Under the pieces are notes generated by a model. It was not told the origin of the DNA. It worked only from the letters and a program-made list of their open reading frames with translations, and made no database searches. Shown here piece after piece: positions 55,301 through 64,000 of a DNA stretch of 64,000 nucleotides. The position numbers were made by a program, and so were the translations under genes. Each line of letters starts with the position of its first letter. Position 1 is the first letter of the stretch. Source of the stretch: Butyrivibrio sp. (GTDB taxonomy: Bacteria; Bacillota; Clostridia; Lachnospirales; Lachnospiraceae). The DNA lies in NCBI GenBank assembly GCA_015056655.1, contig SVFV01000002.1, forward strand, positions 62,001-126,000, read 5' to 3'.

Positions 55301-58233
55301 TCTTCCTCCCACAGTAGAACTTCGGTTATAGTATCCATCATTGTCCTCGGGTCTATGGGCTTTGCAATATGAGCATCCATTCCTGCATCATGAGCATGCT
55401 GAACGTCCTCGGAAAATGCATTGGCCGTCATGGCGATTATTGGCGTTTTACGGCCCCTTTCTTCATCAAGCTGACGAATTGCCTTAGTGGCATCATAACC
55501 GTTCATTACGGGCATCTGAATGTCCATAAGAACTAAATCATAATAGCCTGGCATAGATTCCTTAACCTTATCAACTGCTTCCTGACCATTCTCTGCAGTA
55601 TCAACCATGAATCCCTGCCTTTTAAGTAACCTGGCAGCAATCTCGCGGTTTACCTCTATATCCTCAGTCAGGAGCACTCTCTTAGTCCTAAAGTCTATAA
55701 CACTTTCTCCGGAACTTCCACCCTCAGCTTCTTTGTATGCCTTATGAAGATCACCAAGCGGAAGCGAAACGTTTATAACGAATATCGTTCCCTCACCAGG
55801 GGCAGTTATAACATTGATCCGTCCACCCATGAGGTCAACTATGTTCTTTGTTATGGCCATTCCAAGGCCAGTGCCCTGAATTCCACTGACTGTACTGGTC
55901 CGCTCTCTCTCGAAAGCCTCAAATACCTTTTCAGCGAACTCCCTGGACATACCAATTCCGCTATCACTTACCCTGATCTCATAATCCGCCTGCCCATTAT
56001 GAGCAACGCCCTTTTGTTTTACGCTTACATTAACCTCTCCACCCTCAGGTGTGAACTTATATGCATTACTTATGAGATTTAATAACATGCGGTTGTAGTG
56101 GCTTTTATCGAGCATTACTACTCTGTCTTTAATGTCGATACAGTCCACAATGAAAGTGATTTTCTTTTCCTGCATCTGTGTCACAAAAAGATCTTTTACA
56201 GAATTTGTCAGATGAACAATATCTGCATCTTCCTTTGCCAGCTCAATTCTTCCATTCTCAATTCTGCTCATTTCCAGAATGTCATTTATAAGCTCCAGTA
56301 AATGCTTACTTGAATCTTCTATCTTATTCATGCATTCCTTCATTTCAGGAAGCGTAATATCCTCTTTTTTCGATAAATTGACATATCCCATGATGGCATT
56401 CATAGGTGTACGGATGTCGTGGGACATATTTGATAAAAAGGTGGTCTTAGCCTTGCTATTTTCCTCAGCCTTGATTTTTTCGCTGACTATTTTCTTTTCG
56501 CGCTTCTGCAAATGAGCATATACGTTAAAGAAAATGGCAATAGCTCCAAGAATAAGGGTCATTTGTATGATCGAGTTGCTTAAAAGAATATCGCTGACCT
56601 TATCAACGTCCATCGCTAAAACAGCATCTTCTTCCTTAATATTTCTTTCCTCTATTGGAATACCAAGCTCGCTCATCTCCTGACTATAATATTGTGTAAT
56701 ATCAGTCAAAAGGCTCTCTACATGGCTATGAGTTGTTTGCCTTGTCCACATAAGGGAAGAAAAGAAAATGACGAATACCATTGCAATCCACATAATGGTC
56801 GATTTACCAAGCTTTTGTTCTTCATCTATAGAAAATACCCATCTGAAGAAAATAAAGCCCAGAATGCTCCATATTGCAAGAATAAGGTATGATTCTGCAG
56901 CCATGGCTGATAATAGCCACAGATTAGGTACAACAAGGAACATTCCAAAAAATAGCGATGCCACTATTCCCAGTCCACCTGTCATCTCATAGAAGCCAAT
57001 ACCCTCTCGTTTTGCCCTCTTGTACGCTGCAGCGGAAGTAAAGCCGTATGCTATTGTTGCACCGACTGTAGTCACGTCAACGATCCAGCCCGTTGCAGTT
57101 CTTCCGAAAAACGGAATTACACAGGATATAAGGAAAATAAACTGAATGGCATTTTGAGGAAGCCCTGTTTCTGTCAGCTCTGAAAATCTTTTAGGAAGCA
57201 TATTTTCCCTGGACATTGACACCATAAGGCGGCTTGCAGCAATCATGTTACCAATTATTCCTGTTAAAATAGCTGCGCCTAATACAAATCCAAGAAAAGC
57301 TATGCCAATATTTCCGGCACTTTTATGGACACCATAAAATATAGGAATACTGCTTAGTCCGACTTTATTTCCAAGATCTTTAAAGTACTCAAACCAGTTG
57401 CTATAACCCTCAGGATGGATGAAAACAGCGACGAATACCAGAAGGACATAGGCAAGAAAAATGGTTATCACCGTGAAAATCATTATTCCTGTGGTCTTTT
57501 TTTCCTCAAAATTGAAGCCCTCTACCGAATGTGAAACGGATTCAAATCCAATAAAAGCCCAGGGAACAAGCACTATAATATTGATTATTTGCGAAAAAAT
57601 CCCTTTTTCCGGAACGAATAAAGGCTCAATAGATGCCCCGCCCATAGCAGAGCTTGCATTAGATACAACAATATATATGACTATAATTCCAAGCATCAAT
57701 AATAGCGCCAGAATTATCTGCATATTCTCTGCAAGAAACTTCCTTTTAGCGCAAACAAGTGCACACAGCCAGAATACTGTTATTTCGAAAATTATCTCTC
57801 CGAAATATATTTCGTACCCAGCGATATTATAATGGAGCCCCACTTCAAAGAGGGTAACACCGCAGTTTCTAAATATCAGAGCCAGTGCTGTCATATTAGC
57901 CCAAGCAATGGCAACATAAGTCAGAATCAAAAACCAGGCGCTCAAAAAGCCATGATCATAACCAAATTCTTTACAGGTATAAATAAATGTACCACCTGCA
58001 TCAGGATAACAATGCATCAAATAGCGATAGTTCATGCCTATAATAAGCATTATCGCAGAACCTATCGCCAAACCAATTGCTGTACCTATTGGTCCAGCCA
58101 CAGGCATAAAGGTAGATCCGGGCATGATAAATGCTCCCCATCCGACACTACAGCCAAATGAGAGCGCCCACACACCAAGAGGTGATAAGTATTTGGTCAA
58201 ACCCTGTGCATGCTTCTCCTGGTTGTTCTCCAT
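55297..58233 (-). CDS. APC-family amino acid permease fused to a hybrid histidine kinase and receiver
   Basis: 978 residues in one uninterrupted frame. Residues 1-460 are an APC-superfamily transporter with 12 or so helices: LGVWALSFGCSVGWGAFIMPG, YPDAGGTFIYTCKEFG, PWAFIGFESVSHSVEGF and AASRLMVSMSRENMLPKRF. Then come two further helices around an extracellular segment (SLLTDITQYYSQEM). The kinase follows: phospho-acceptor His605 in NMSHDIRTPMNAI, N-box NRMLLNLISNAYKFT, G1 VSDSGIGMS, G2 GTGLGMAI. The receiver has Asp904 in LVLMDIQMPVMNG. The protein would sense or transport a solute and start a phosphorelay. A separate output regulator is not in the window. It is 42 bases behind the polyphosphate enzyme gene and overlaps MgtC. 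Confidence 0.93.
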   Translation of the reverse strand: MENNQEKHAQGLTKYLSPLGVWALSFGCSVGWGAFIMPGSTFMPVAGPIGTAIGLAIGSAIMLIIGMNYRYLMHCYPDAGGTFIYTCKEFGYDHGFLSAWFLILTYVAIAWANMTALALIFRNCGVTLFEVGLHYNIAGYEIYFGEIIFEITVFWLCALVCAKRKFLAENMQIILALLLMLGIIVIYIVVSNASSAMGGASIEPLFVPEKGIFSQIINIIVLVPWAFIGFESVSHSVEGFNFEEKKTTGIMIFTVITIFLAYVLLVFVAVFIHPEGYSNWFEYFKDLGNKVGLSSIPIFYGVHKSAGNIGIAFLGFVLGAAILTGIIGNMIAASRLMVSMSRENMLPKRFSELTETGLPQNAIQFIFLISCVIPFFGRTATGWIVDVTTVGATIAYGFTSAAAYKRAKREGIGFYEMTGGLGIVASLFFGMFLVVPNLWLLSAMAAESYLILAIWSILGFIFFRWVFSIDEEQKLGKSTIMWIAMVFVIFFSSLMWTRQTTHSHVESLLTDITQYYSQEMSELGIPIEERNIKEEDAVLAMDVDKVSDILLSNSIIQMTLILGAIAIFFNVYAHLQKREKKIVSEKIKAEENSKAKTTFLSNMSHDIRTPMNAIMGYVNLSKKEDITLPEMKECMNKIEDSSKHLLELINDILEMSRIENGRIELAKEDADIVHLTNSVKDLFVTQMQEKKITFIVDCIDIKDRVVMLDKSHYNRMLLNLISNAYKFTPEGGEVNVSVKQKGVAHNGQADYEIRVSDSGIGMSREFAEKVFEAFERERTSTVSGIQGTGLGMAITKNIVDLMGGRINVITAPGEGTIFVINVSLPLGDLHKAYKEAEGGSSGESVIDFRTKRVLLTEDIEVNREIAARLLKRQGFMVDTAENGQEAVDKVKESMPGYYDLVLMDIQMPVMNGYDATKAIRQLDEERGRKTPIIAMTANAFSEDVQHAHDAGMDAHIAKPIDPRTMMDTITEVLLWEEE

Positions 58234-58275
58234 AACAACCCCCTCGAAAAAAGTCTTATTTTAAGAAAACCGTCC

Positions 58276-59754
58276 TTATCTGTTCAGGGCAGCCTTCAAC
58301 TGTTCAATAACAATCCTTAAAGCCTTTATTCTTGCATATTTCTTATCTACAGACTCAAGGATGTACCAGGGAGCAAACTCTGTACTAGTCTTTGCGATCA
58401 TTTCATCGATAGCAGTTTCGTACTGATCCCACTTTTCTCTGTTTCTCCAATCCTCGTCCGTGATCTTCCACTGCTTTTCAGGTGTATTCTGTCTGTCAGT
58501 AAAGCGCTGAAGCTGCGTCTCATTATCTATCTGTACCCAGAACTTAATGATTACTGCTCCCCAGTCGCTAAGTTCCTTTTCGAACTCATTTATCTCGTTA
58601 TAGGCCCTCTGCCAGTCATTTTCCGAGCAAAATCCCTCTAGTCTCTCAACCATCACTCTTCCATACCAGGTTCTGTCAAAAATGGTGATATGACCAGTCT
58701 TTGGAAGCCTTGTCCAAAATCTCCACAGATAATGACGCGCCTTTTCGTGTGGTTCAGGACTTGCTATAGGCTCTACAACATAGTCTCTTGGATCAAGAGC
58801 AGCTGTTATTCTTTTGATATTTCCGCCTTTTCCTGCGGCATCCCATCCCTCATATGCGATAATTACTGGGATTTTCTTACGATATATCTTATTGTTCAAG
58901 TCTTTCAATTCTTTTTGTAGAACTTTAAGCTCGATTTCATATTCCTCATCCGTCATGGTTTTATCTGCAAGAGATATGTCCGAAAGCTTTCCTACCTTTT
59001 TAAGTGGGAAAGTATTTTGAAGAATCGGAACATTCATTGAATGATTTTTTAGGGCGGTATCAATTCCCTGATTAAGGAACTGAAGAACCTGTAACTCGGC
59101 CCACTTCTTCTCAGTGGCATCTATAATGTACCAGGGTGCTCTTGACTGGTTTGTATCGCTTAAATACCTGTCATAAACCTCCTGACATTTTTCGTAATGT
59201 TTATTCTGCAAAAGATCCTCTTTTTGTACTCTCCAGCTGGTATCCTTACTCTCCTGCAAAGCATCGAGGCGCTTTTTCTGTTCCTTTTTCGAGATATTGA
59301 AGAAGAACTTCACGACAAGGTATCCATTATCGCAGAGTTGCCTCTCAATTACGTTGATAGAATGCACTCTTTGCTCGTAGACTTCGTCGGTCAATTCTCC
59401 ATTCATTACGCCGTCCACGATCTCTTCCATCCAGCAGGTGTCGAAAAATCTGAACTTTCCAGCCTCCGGAATCTCCTTCATATATCTATATAAAAACGGA
59501 TAGCGCTTCTCTTCTTCATTTGGCTCTCTATCAAGAGTAGCTACTTTGAAGAATCTGGGATCGATATTTCTTATAACCTTGCCAATAATTGCCCCTTTTC
59601 CAGCGGCATTCCACCCCTCAAAGAGCACCATTACAGGAAGTGATGCTTCTTTTATCTTCATTTGGAAGGAAGATAGCTTTGCTCTTTCCTCCTTTAGCTT
59701 TTCAGAAATTTCTTTTTCATCCGGAAGATCGGTTTTAACAAAGTCCTTTAGCAT
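58276..59754 (-). CDS. pap: Polyphosphate:AMP phosphotransferase (two PPK2 domains)
   Basis: 492 residues. The ATG at 59754 has AAGGAGG eight bases upstream; the longer reading to 59790 lacks a site. Two PPK2 domains are in tandem, each with a Walker A loop: FEGWNAAGKGAIIGKVI near residue 50 and YEGWDAAGKGGNIKRI near residue 300. Each also has a lid and Walker B (FFDTCWME..; IFDRTWYGRVMVER). Two-domain PPK2 proteins, as in Acinetobacter, transfer phosphate from polyphosphate to AMP to give ADP. The gene is the first of the minus-strand cluster with the permease-kinase, MgtC and the deaminase-like gene. Confidence 0.93.
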   Translation of the reverse strand: MLKDFVKTDLPDEKEISEKLKEERAKLSSFQMKIKEASLPVMVLFEGWNAAGKGAIIGKVIRNIDPRFFKVATLDREPNEEEKRYPFLYRYMKEIPEAGKFRFFDTCWMEEIVDGVMNGELTDEVYEQRVHSINVIERQLCDNGYLVVKFFFNISKKEQKKRLDALQESKDTSWRVQKEDLLQNKHYEKCQEVYDRYLSDTNQSRAPWYIIDATEKKWAELQVLQFLNQGIDTALKNHSMNVPILQNTFPLKKVGKLSDISLADKTMTDEEYEIELKVLQKELKDLNNKIYRKKIPVIIAYEGWDAAGKGGNIKRITAALDPRDYVVEPIASPEPHEKARHYLWRFWTRLPKTGHITIFDRTWYGRVMVERLEGFCSENDWQRAYNEINEFEKELSDWGAVIIKFWVQIDNETQLQRFTDRQNTPEKQWKITDEDWRNREKWDQYETAIDEMIAKTSTEFAPWYILESVDKKYARIKALRIVIEQLKAALNR

Positions 59755-59913
59755 CAGAAATACCTCCTTAAAAGCGTTAATTAAGCGCATACTATCTGCA
59801 ATATAACCCTATTTCCATAATAGTATACAGGTATAACCTTTTCAGAAAATATTTGTAAATTTACAATGAAATGATTTATATTTCGATTCTATTTCAGCCT
59901 TAAAATAGACAAA

Positions 59914-59945
59914 AAAATTCCGGTGAGATAACCCACCGGAATTTT
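59914..59945 (-). terminator. Terminator of the LplABC-type operon
   Basis: AAATTCCGGTG and CACCGGAATTT form an 11-bp stem with a loop of about eight bases; A/T runs on both sides. It lies about 30 bases after the solute-binding protein stop. Confidence 0.88.
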
Positions 59946-59975
59946 AAACTACCTATTTAACTCTTAAGTAACGAA

Positions 59976-61589
59976 TTACTTAGAAGCCTTCCACTCGTCG
60001 TACTGCTTCTGGAACTCAGCAAGAACGTCCTGGTAACCAGCTTCGTCAAGAGCTGCCTGGTAAGCTTCGATTGTAGCTGCAACGTCTGATGCAGGGATAC
60101 CACCGTTCTCAAGGTTGAATCCGTACTCACCAGATACGTTAGCACATGCTGCATACTGGCTCTCTACAGGGCTCTTATCAAATCTGAATCCAGCTGCGCT
60201 AGATGTGTTAGCACCACCGTTGAATGCATCATAGAGCTCAGCCTTGTTTGCAGGCTCGTTGTCAAGAGGAGTAACGATTGTAGCATTAGCTGACTCCCAC
60301 ATTGAGTGGTTGTACTTCTCAGATGTCTGTGTAACCTGACCGTTAGCATCGTATGTGAAGTCCTCACCCTCGATACCGAATGTGTAAAGATCTGCAAGCT
60401 TAGAATCTGTGTAAAGAAGTCCAAGGAAATCTACACAAGCCTGTGCCTGCTCAGGTGTAGAATTAGCTGTTACGCAGTAGCAAGAACCAAGAGCTGATGT
60501 TGAGTGTGCCCATCTGTTTGTTGCAGGCTGCATTGTAACGTCCTGACCATAACGAGAATCTGCTTCGTCATTAACCGGGATATCTGTCCACCATGAAACA
60601 GCCCAATCCTGTGTCTGTGTTGTTGTATCTGTTGTTACCTTTGTGTAGTCATCTTCTGAGATGTAACCCTTGTCAGCCCACTCACCCATAAGTGTGCAGA
60701 ACTCAAGGTACTCAGGTGTAAGAATAGTATCAACTACTTCATCAGAAGCTCTGTCTACTGCAACAAAGTTTGTAGCAGAATCAGCTGTGAAGAAATCAAA
60801 CTTATCAATATACCATCTGTAGAACATAGCTGTCTTCTGTGTAAGGAAAGGATATTTAAGACCATCGTTCTTAGCATCCTCAAGCATGGGCTCAAGATCC
60901 TTAAGCTCCTTAACACTTGAGATGTCCCAGTTGTGCTGATCGATAAGATCCTGACGGAACATGAAGTCATAACCTTCTACGTTATCCTTGTATACAGGTA
61001 CGAAATAGATCTTGCCATCGTACTTAGCAGCTTCCCACTGGCCCTCAGCCATTGAGCTGTAGAGAGGAGTTCCAGGAAGGAGATCTGTCAGATCATAAAC
61101 TGCGTTTGCAGGATAAAGATCGTTAGTACCGATTGTGCCTTCCCATGATGCTGTCCAAAGAAGGTTGATCTCGTTGTTTGCAAGAGCAAGGTTAGCCTTG
61201 TCTGTATACTCACCAGATCCAACATCTGTAAGGTTGATCTTTACATTGATCTTGTCAGCGATGTAATCATTGATTGCATCCTGAACCTTTGCAACCTGCT
61301 CAGAATCAGGGTTTGCAAGGTTGAAAGTACATCTGTAAACATTGATTTCTGTAGCATCTCCACTTGCAGCTGTTGTGTCTGCAGCTTCTTCAGTTGTGTC
61401 TGCAGCAGCTTCTTCTGTTGTGTCTGCAGCAGCTTCTTCTGTCTTCTCTTCAGCAGCTGCCTCAGTTGTAGAATCAGCTGTATCTGCAGCCGGTTCTGTT
61501 GCGGGTGTAGCAGAAGATCCGCCACATCCAGCGAGCATTGACATTGTCATTGCTGTAGCCATGAGTGTTGAAATAACTTTTTTCTTCAT
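59976..61589 (-). CDS. ABC transporter solute-binding lipoprotein (LplA type)
   Basis: 537 residues, GGGGGG before the ATG. The lipobox is MSMLAGC; the linker carries a 10- to 12-residue repeat (EEAAADTTEEAAADTTEEAA). The binding domain has NEINLLWTASWEGTIGTND, the FLTQKTAMFYRWYIDKFDFF block and a C-terminal part resembling DUF3502, as in LplA-type proteins. The upstream hairpin at 61630 separates it from its permeases. The ligand is likely a complex oligosaccharide; LplA homologues are often in beta-glycan or pectin loci. No glycosidase is nearby to tell which. Confidence 0.9.
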   Translation of the reverse strand: MKKKVISTLMATAMTMSMLAGCGGSSATPATEPAADTADSTTEAAAEEKTEEAAADTTEEAAADTTEEAADTTAASGDATEINVYRCTFNLANPDSEQVAKVQDAINDYIADKINVKINLTDVGSGEYTDKANLALANNEINLLWTASWEGTIGTNDLYPANAVYDLTDLLPGTPLYSSMAEGQWEAAKYDGKIYFVPVYKDNVEGYDFMFRQDLIDQHNWDISSVKELKDLEPMLEDAKNDGLKYPFLTQKTAMFYRWYIDKFDFFTADSATNFVAVDRASDEVVDTILTPEYLEFCTLMGEWADKGYISEDDYTKVTTDTTTQTQDWAVSWWTDIPVNDEADSRYGQDVTMQPATNRWAHSTSALGSCYCVTANSTPEQAQACVDFLGLLYTDSKLADLYTFGIEGEDFTYDANGQVTQTSEKYNHSMWESANATIVTPLDNEPANKAELYDAFNGGANTSSAAGFRFDKSPVESQYAACANVSGEYGFNLENGGIPASDVAATIEAYQAALDEAGYQDVLAEFQKQYDEWKASK

Positions 61590-61629
61590 TTTGGCCCCCC
61601 TTTAGGCTTATGATTTTTTTTATATTCAT

Positions 61630-61650
61630 CCTCTGGCACTATGCCAGAGG
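61630..61650 (-). other. Intercistronic hairpin upstream of the solute-binding protein gene
   Basis: CCTCTGGC and GCCAGAGG form a perfect 8-bp stem with a five-base loop, 40 bases ahead of the binding-protein start. The following T/A-rich bases on the minus strand give no clear T-run, so it is more likely a stabilising or processing element than a terminator. Confidence 0.6.
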
Positions 61651-61688
61651 CAGAATATCAATTTGATTTTTGTGATTCACAAGAAAGA

Positions 61689-62612
61689 TCAACCCTTTAC
61701 AGATCCAACTGTGAGACCCTTGATAAAGTATTTCTGGAAGAACGGATAAACTACCATGATAGGTCCGATAACGACAAGCACTGTTGCCATTGTTGCGGAG
61801 TACTGCGGTATTGTTCCTCCCATTGCTGCTCTTGCAGAAGCAGGTACGTTAGAGTTGTTAAGCAAGAACTCAATACTCTTCTGAATATTGATCAGAAGGA
61901 GCTGCAGAGGCTTCTTAGCATCAGAATCGATGTAAAGAAGTGCATTCTGCCAGTCATTCCAGTAAGCTGTAGCCATCATGAAACCAACAGCTGCAAGTGA
62001 AGGCTTAAGAAGAGGAAGTGTGATCTGGAAGAAGGTTCTGTACTCACCAGCTCCATCGATCTTTGCAGCTTCCATAAGCTCTCCAGGAATACTGTTGACT
62101 ATGTAAGTTCTAAGAATGATTACGTTCATCGTTGATACGCACAGAGGCAGGATTAAGAGCCAAAGGCTATCTTTAAGATGATAGTAACTTGTGAAAATAA
62201 TGTATCCTGAAAGTGTTCCTCCATTGAAAAGCATGGGGATCAACAGGAATATTGATAAAAACTTTGCAAGGTAGAACTCTTTACGGCTGATTGAATATGC
62301 GAACATACTCATGAATAAAAGTCCCATAAAGGTTCCAACTACAGTAACGAAAATTGTAACTCCGTATGACTTAGCAAGCTGCTGTCCATATCTGAGGACG
62401 GTTCCAATACCTGCAAGTGACCACTGAAGTGGCCAGAATCTGAATCCATTCTGTGTGATACTCTTTTCATCTGTGAACGCAGCCACAAATGTAAGTTCAA
62501 CAGGCATGAATGCGAATACTGTAAATGCTAAAAGGATAATTGCCAGAATAATCTGACCAAAAGTAACTTTCTCTTTTTTAGAAGGCTCTAAATCTTTGTT
62601 TTTCTTTGCCAT
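61689..62612 (-). CDS. Carbohydrate ABC transporter permease (LplC/YtcP type)
   Basis: 307 residues, six helices, GGGGAG before the ATG. Blocks are AFMPVELTFVAAFTDEKSIT and the EAA loop ELMEAAKIDGAGEYRTFFQITLP. The C-terminus PFFQKYFIKGLTVGSVKG is the usual ending of this family. Channel partner of the permease at 62634. Confidence 0.93.
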   Translation of the reverse strand: MAKKNKDLEPSKKEKVTFGQIILAIILLAFTVFAFMPVELTFVAAFTDEKSITQNGFRFWPLQWSLAGIGTVLRYGQQLAKSYGVTIFVTVVGTFMGLLFMSMFAYSISRKEFYLAKFLSIFLLIPMLFNGGTLSGYIIFTSYYHLKDSLWLLILPLCVSTMNVIILRTYIVNSIPGELMEAAKIDGAGEYRTFFQITLPLLKPSLAAVGFMMATAYWNDWQNALLYIDSDAKKPLQLLLINIQKSIEFLLNNSNVPASARAAMGGTIPQYSATMATVLVVIGPIMVVYPFFQKYFIKGLTVGSVKG

Positions 62613-62633
62613 TTTTCAAACTCCCCTTTCCAA

Positions 62634-63539
62634 TTAGAACAATGCATTTTCCGGTGCGATCTTGCGAACCGAGAAATTAGCCAGCAGCATAAGCAAAAGT
62701 CCTACTATAGACTGGAAGAATGAAGTTGCTGCAACGAATCCAAAGTTAGAATTCTTGAAAATCGCATTAAGTACGTATGCGTCAATAACCTGCGTTGTAC
62801 TGTAAAGTGTTCCACTGTTACGTGTTACCTGATAGAAAAGACCTGTATCAGAGTGCATTACTGTACCAACTGACAGAAGAAGCATTACTGTGATCATCGG
62901 CACAAGTGAAGGAAGTGTGATATGCCAGATCTTCTGCCATGAATTTGCACCATCAATATCAGCTGCTTCGTAAAGCTCTGCGTCAATACCAGCAAGTACT
63001 GACATGTAAAGAACTGAACCATAACCTGTGTCCTTCCACATCTTTACAATAAGAAGTATCCAAGGCCAAAGCTTAGCAGTTGAGTAAAATCTTGTTGAAG
63101 TACCAAGCATGTGATTGATGATACCTGTATCTGAACTGATAAAAGCATATACAATGAACTGAACTGCTGCATAAGAGATGAACACAGGGATGATCATCAA
63201 TGTCTGCATTGTCTTTGCCATACGCTTGAATACCAGACGATCAATCATAATAGCAAGTGTTACGTTAAGAAATGTACCAACTAATGTGAAAAGTAAATAA
63301 TATAAAATAGTGTTCTTTGTTATAGAAATGAATGTTGCTTTTGAAGCCAGCAGGAACTTAAAGTTATCAAGTCCGTTCCAAGGGCTCTTCCAAATACCAT
63401 CGGCATAGTTGAAATTCTTAAATGCCATTACAAGACCTGCCATAGGTACATACATGATAAAAAACAGAATGAGGAAAACAGGTAATGCCATGATTACATG
63501 TGCTCTGTGTTTCCATGTGTTCTCCATAAACTTCTTCAT
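62634..63539 (-). CDS. Sugar ABC transporter permease (LplB type)
   Basis: 301 residues, six helices. Typical LplB blocks are RAHVIMALPVFLILFFIMYVPMAGLVMAFKNFNY and the EAA loop LYEAADIDGANSWQKIWHITLP. GGGAG precedes the ATG. It follows the LacI gene by 34 bases, so the regulator is probably the first gene of the operon. Confidence 0.93.
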   Translation of the reverse strand: MKKFMENTWKHRAHVIMALPVFLILFFIMYVPMAGLVMAFKNFNYADGIWKSPWNGLDNFKFLLASKATFISITKNTILYYLLFTLVGTFLNVTLAIMIDRLVFKRMAKTMQTLMIIPVFISYAAVQFIVYAFISSDTGIINHMLGTSTRFYSTAKLWPWILLIVKMWKDTGYGSVLYMSVLAGIDAELYEAADIDGANSWQKIWHITLPSLVPMITVMLLLSVGTVMHSDTGLFYQVTRNSGTLYSTTQVIDAYVLNAIFKNSNFGFVAATSFFQSIVGLLLMLLANFSVRKIAPENALF

Positions 63540-63573
63540 TTGTTTCTCCCTTTTGCTTTTTCAAGCGTGTTTT

Positions 63574-64000
63574 TTATAGTTGACCAACTGACTCCCCTTC
63601 ATTGAGCTTTCCAGTGACAACTACCTGTTCACTGAAGGTGGTCTTCGGATTTTCGATAGAATCGATTAGCTTTTCAGCTGCTCTTCTTCCAAGTAATTCA
63701 GTATCCTGAACTATTGTAGTGAGTTGCGGACTGTAACGCATTGCAATCTCAATTCCGTCGTATCCTGCTATCGATATATCATCTGGAATCTTCATACCCC
63801 TTCGCCTTATAGCATTTACTCCTCCAAAGGCTGAGAAATCATCCGGATACAAAATACACGTAGGTCTGTCCTTCAGGTCTAACAGCTTATCTGTTGCCTC
63901 CAGAGCAGCTATCGTGTCACGATAGTCAATTTCTAATATATATTCATCTGGTATTTCCAATCCCAGCTCCATGGCTGTCTTGTAAAAGCTCTTAAGACGT
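63574..64000 (-). CDS. LacI-family regulator, C-terminal part (5' end beyond window)
   Basis: The frame is open past the right edge; 141 residues are visible. The effector domain shows PTCILYPDDFSAFGGVNAIRRRGMKIPDDISIAGYDGIEI and the closing RRAAEKLIDSIENPK, which identify LacI/GalR. The residues before the visible Met (RLKSFYKTA) fit the family, so the real start lies outside. It heads the LplABC-type operon and probably controls it. Confidence 0.9.
   Translation of the reverse strand, partial: RLKSFYKTAMELGLEIPDEYILEIDYRDTIAALEATDKLLDLKDRPTCILYPDDFSAFGGVNAIRRRGMKIPDDISIAGYDGIEIAMRYSPQLTTIVQDTELLGRRAAEKLIDSIENPKTTFSEQVVVTGKLNEGESVGQL

Noticed and set aside
52112-59754. RADAR anti-phage system, because of the large ADA-family protein
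   Set aside because: RADAR needs the ATPase RdrA next to RdrB. No AAA ATPase is adjacent; the neighbours are MgtC and a permease-kinase.
61370-61460. Tandem DNA repeat of about 24 bp
   Set aside because: It encodes the Thr/Glu/Ala linker of the solute-binding lipoprotein; it is a protein linker, not an independent repeat element.

Overview
This looks like chromosomal DNA of a plant-fibre-degrading Firmicute of the Lachnospiraceae, most like a rumen or gut Butyrivibrio/Pseudobutyrivibrio. That placement is inferred from gene content, not from a phylogenetic marker. The DNA is moderately AT-rich, ribosome sites are strong AGGAGG types, many genes are packed in long single-strand operons, and the content is dominated by xylan and beta-glucan enzymes, LacI and AraC regulators and ABC sugar importers that lack their own ATPase. 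I see no rRNA, tRNA or CRISPR array.

Layout, left to right. (1) 1-2072: an AraC-type regulator with a membrane sensor, cut by the window edge. (2) 2221-7979: an AtuA / AtuA-C-domain / CaiB-type CoA-transferase operon facing a LacI regulator and MATE exporter, with LacI-type palindromes around the operon promoter. (3) 8023-12267: a four-gene iron and redox operon (FeoA-FeoB fusion, small lipoprotein, 49-residue CXXC membrane peptide, ferredoxin-thioredoxin membrane fusion), then thymidine kinase. (4) 13126-33079: about 20 kb of co-oriented genes on the minus strand. From the 5' end these are GH10 xylanase, a very large membrane-anchored solute-binding protein, two permeases, an NHL/TPR protein, a YIP1 membrane protein, a DUF5696 protein, two more permeases, a second solute-binding protein, a U32-like protein, a GH5 endoglucanase and a domain-permuted GH3 glucosidase. 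(5) 33565-40648: AraC regulator, two coupled GH43 enzymes and a carboxylesterase-GH43 fusion, probably an intracellular arabinoxylan-oligosaccharide set. (6) 40700-43900: a low-coding patch with a tandem repeat, an Rpn/PD-(D/E)XK gene and a chimeric resolvase. (7) 43947-52000: housekeeping and accessory genes (glutamine amidotransferase, methyltransferase, CAP-domain exoprotein, M32 carboxypeptidase, AEC transporter, lipoprotein, CE2-like esterase). (8) 52112-59754: a tight minus-strand cluster of polyphosphate:AMP phosphotransferase, an amino-acid-permease/histidine-kinase/receiver fusion, MgtC and an adenosine-deaminase-like protein with a SLOG-like C-terminal domain. (9) 59976-64000: a LacI-linked LplABC-type ABC importer.

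How they work together: secreted GH10 and GH5 lipoproteins would cut xylan and beta-glucan at the surface. The oligosaccharides would enter through the ABC permeases, powered by a shared ATPase encoded elsewhere. Cytosolic GH43, esterase-GH43, CE2-like and GH3 enzymes, none with a signal peptide, would finish them. AraC at 33565 sits between the two xylan units.

The most novel-looking parts are the 52-60 kb adenylate/polyphosphate/sensor cluster, the dual-permease DUF5696/YIP1/NHL cluster and the Feo-redox operon.
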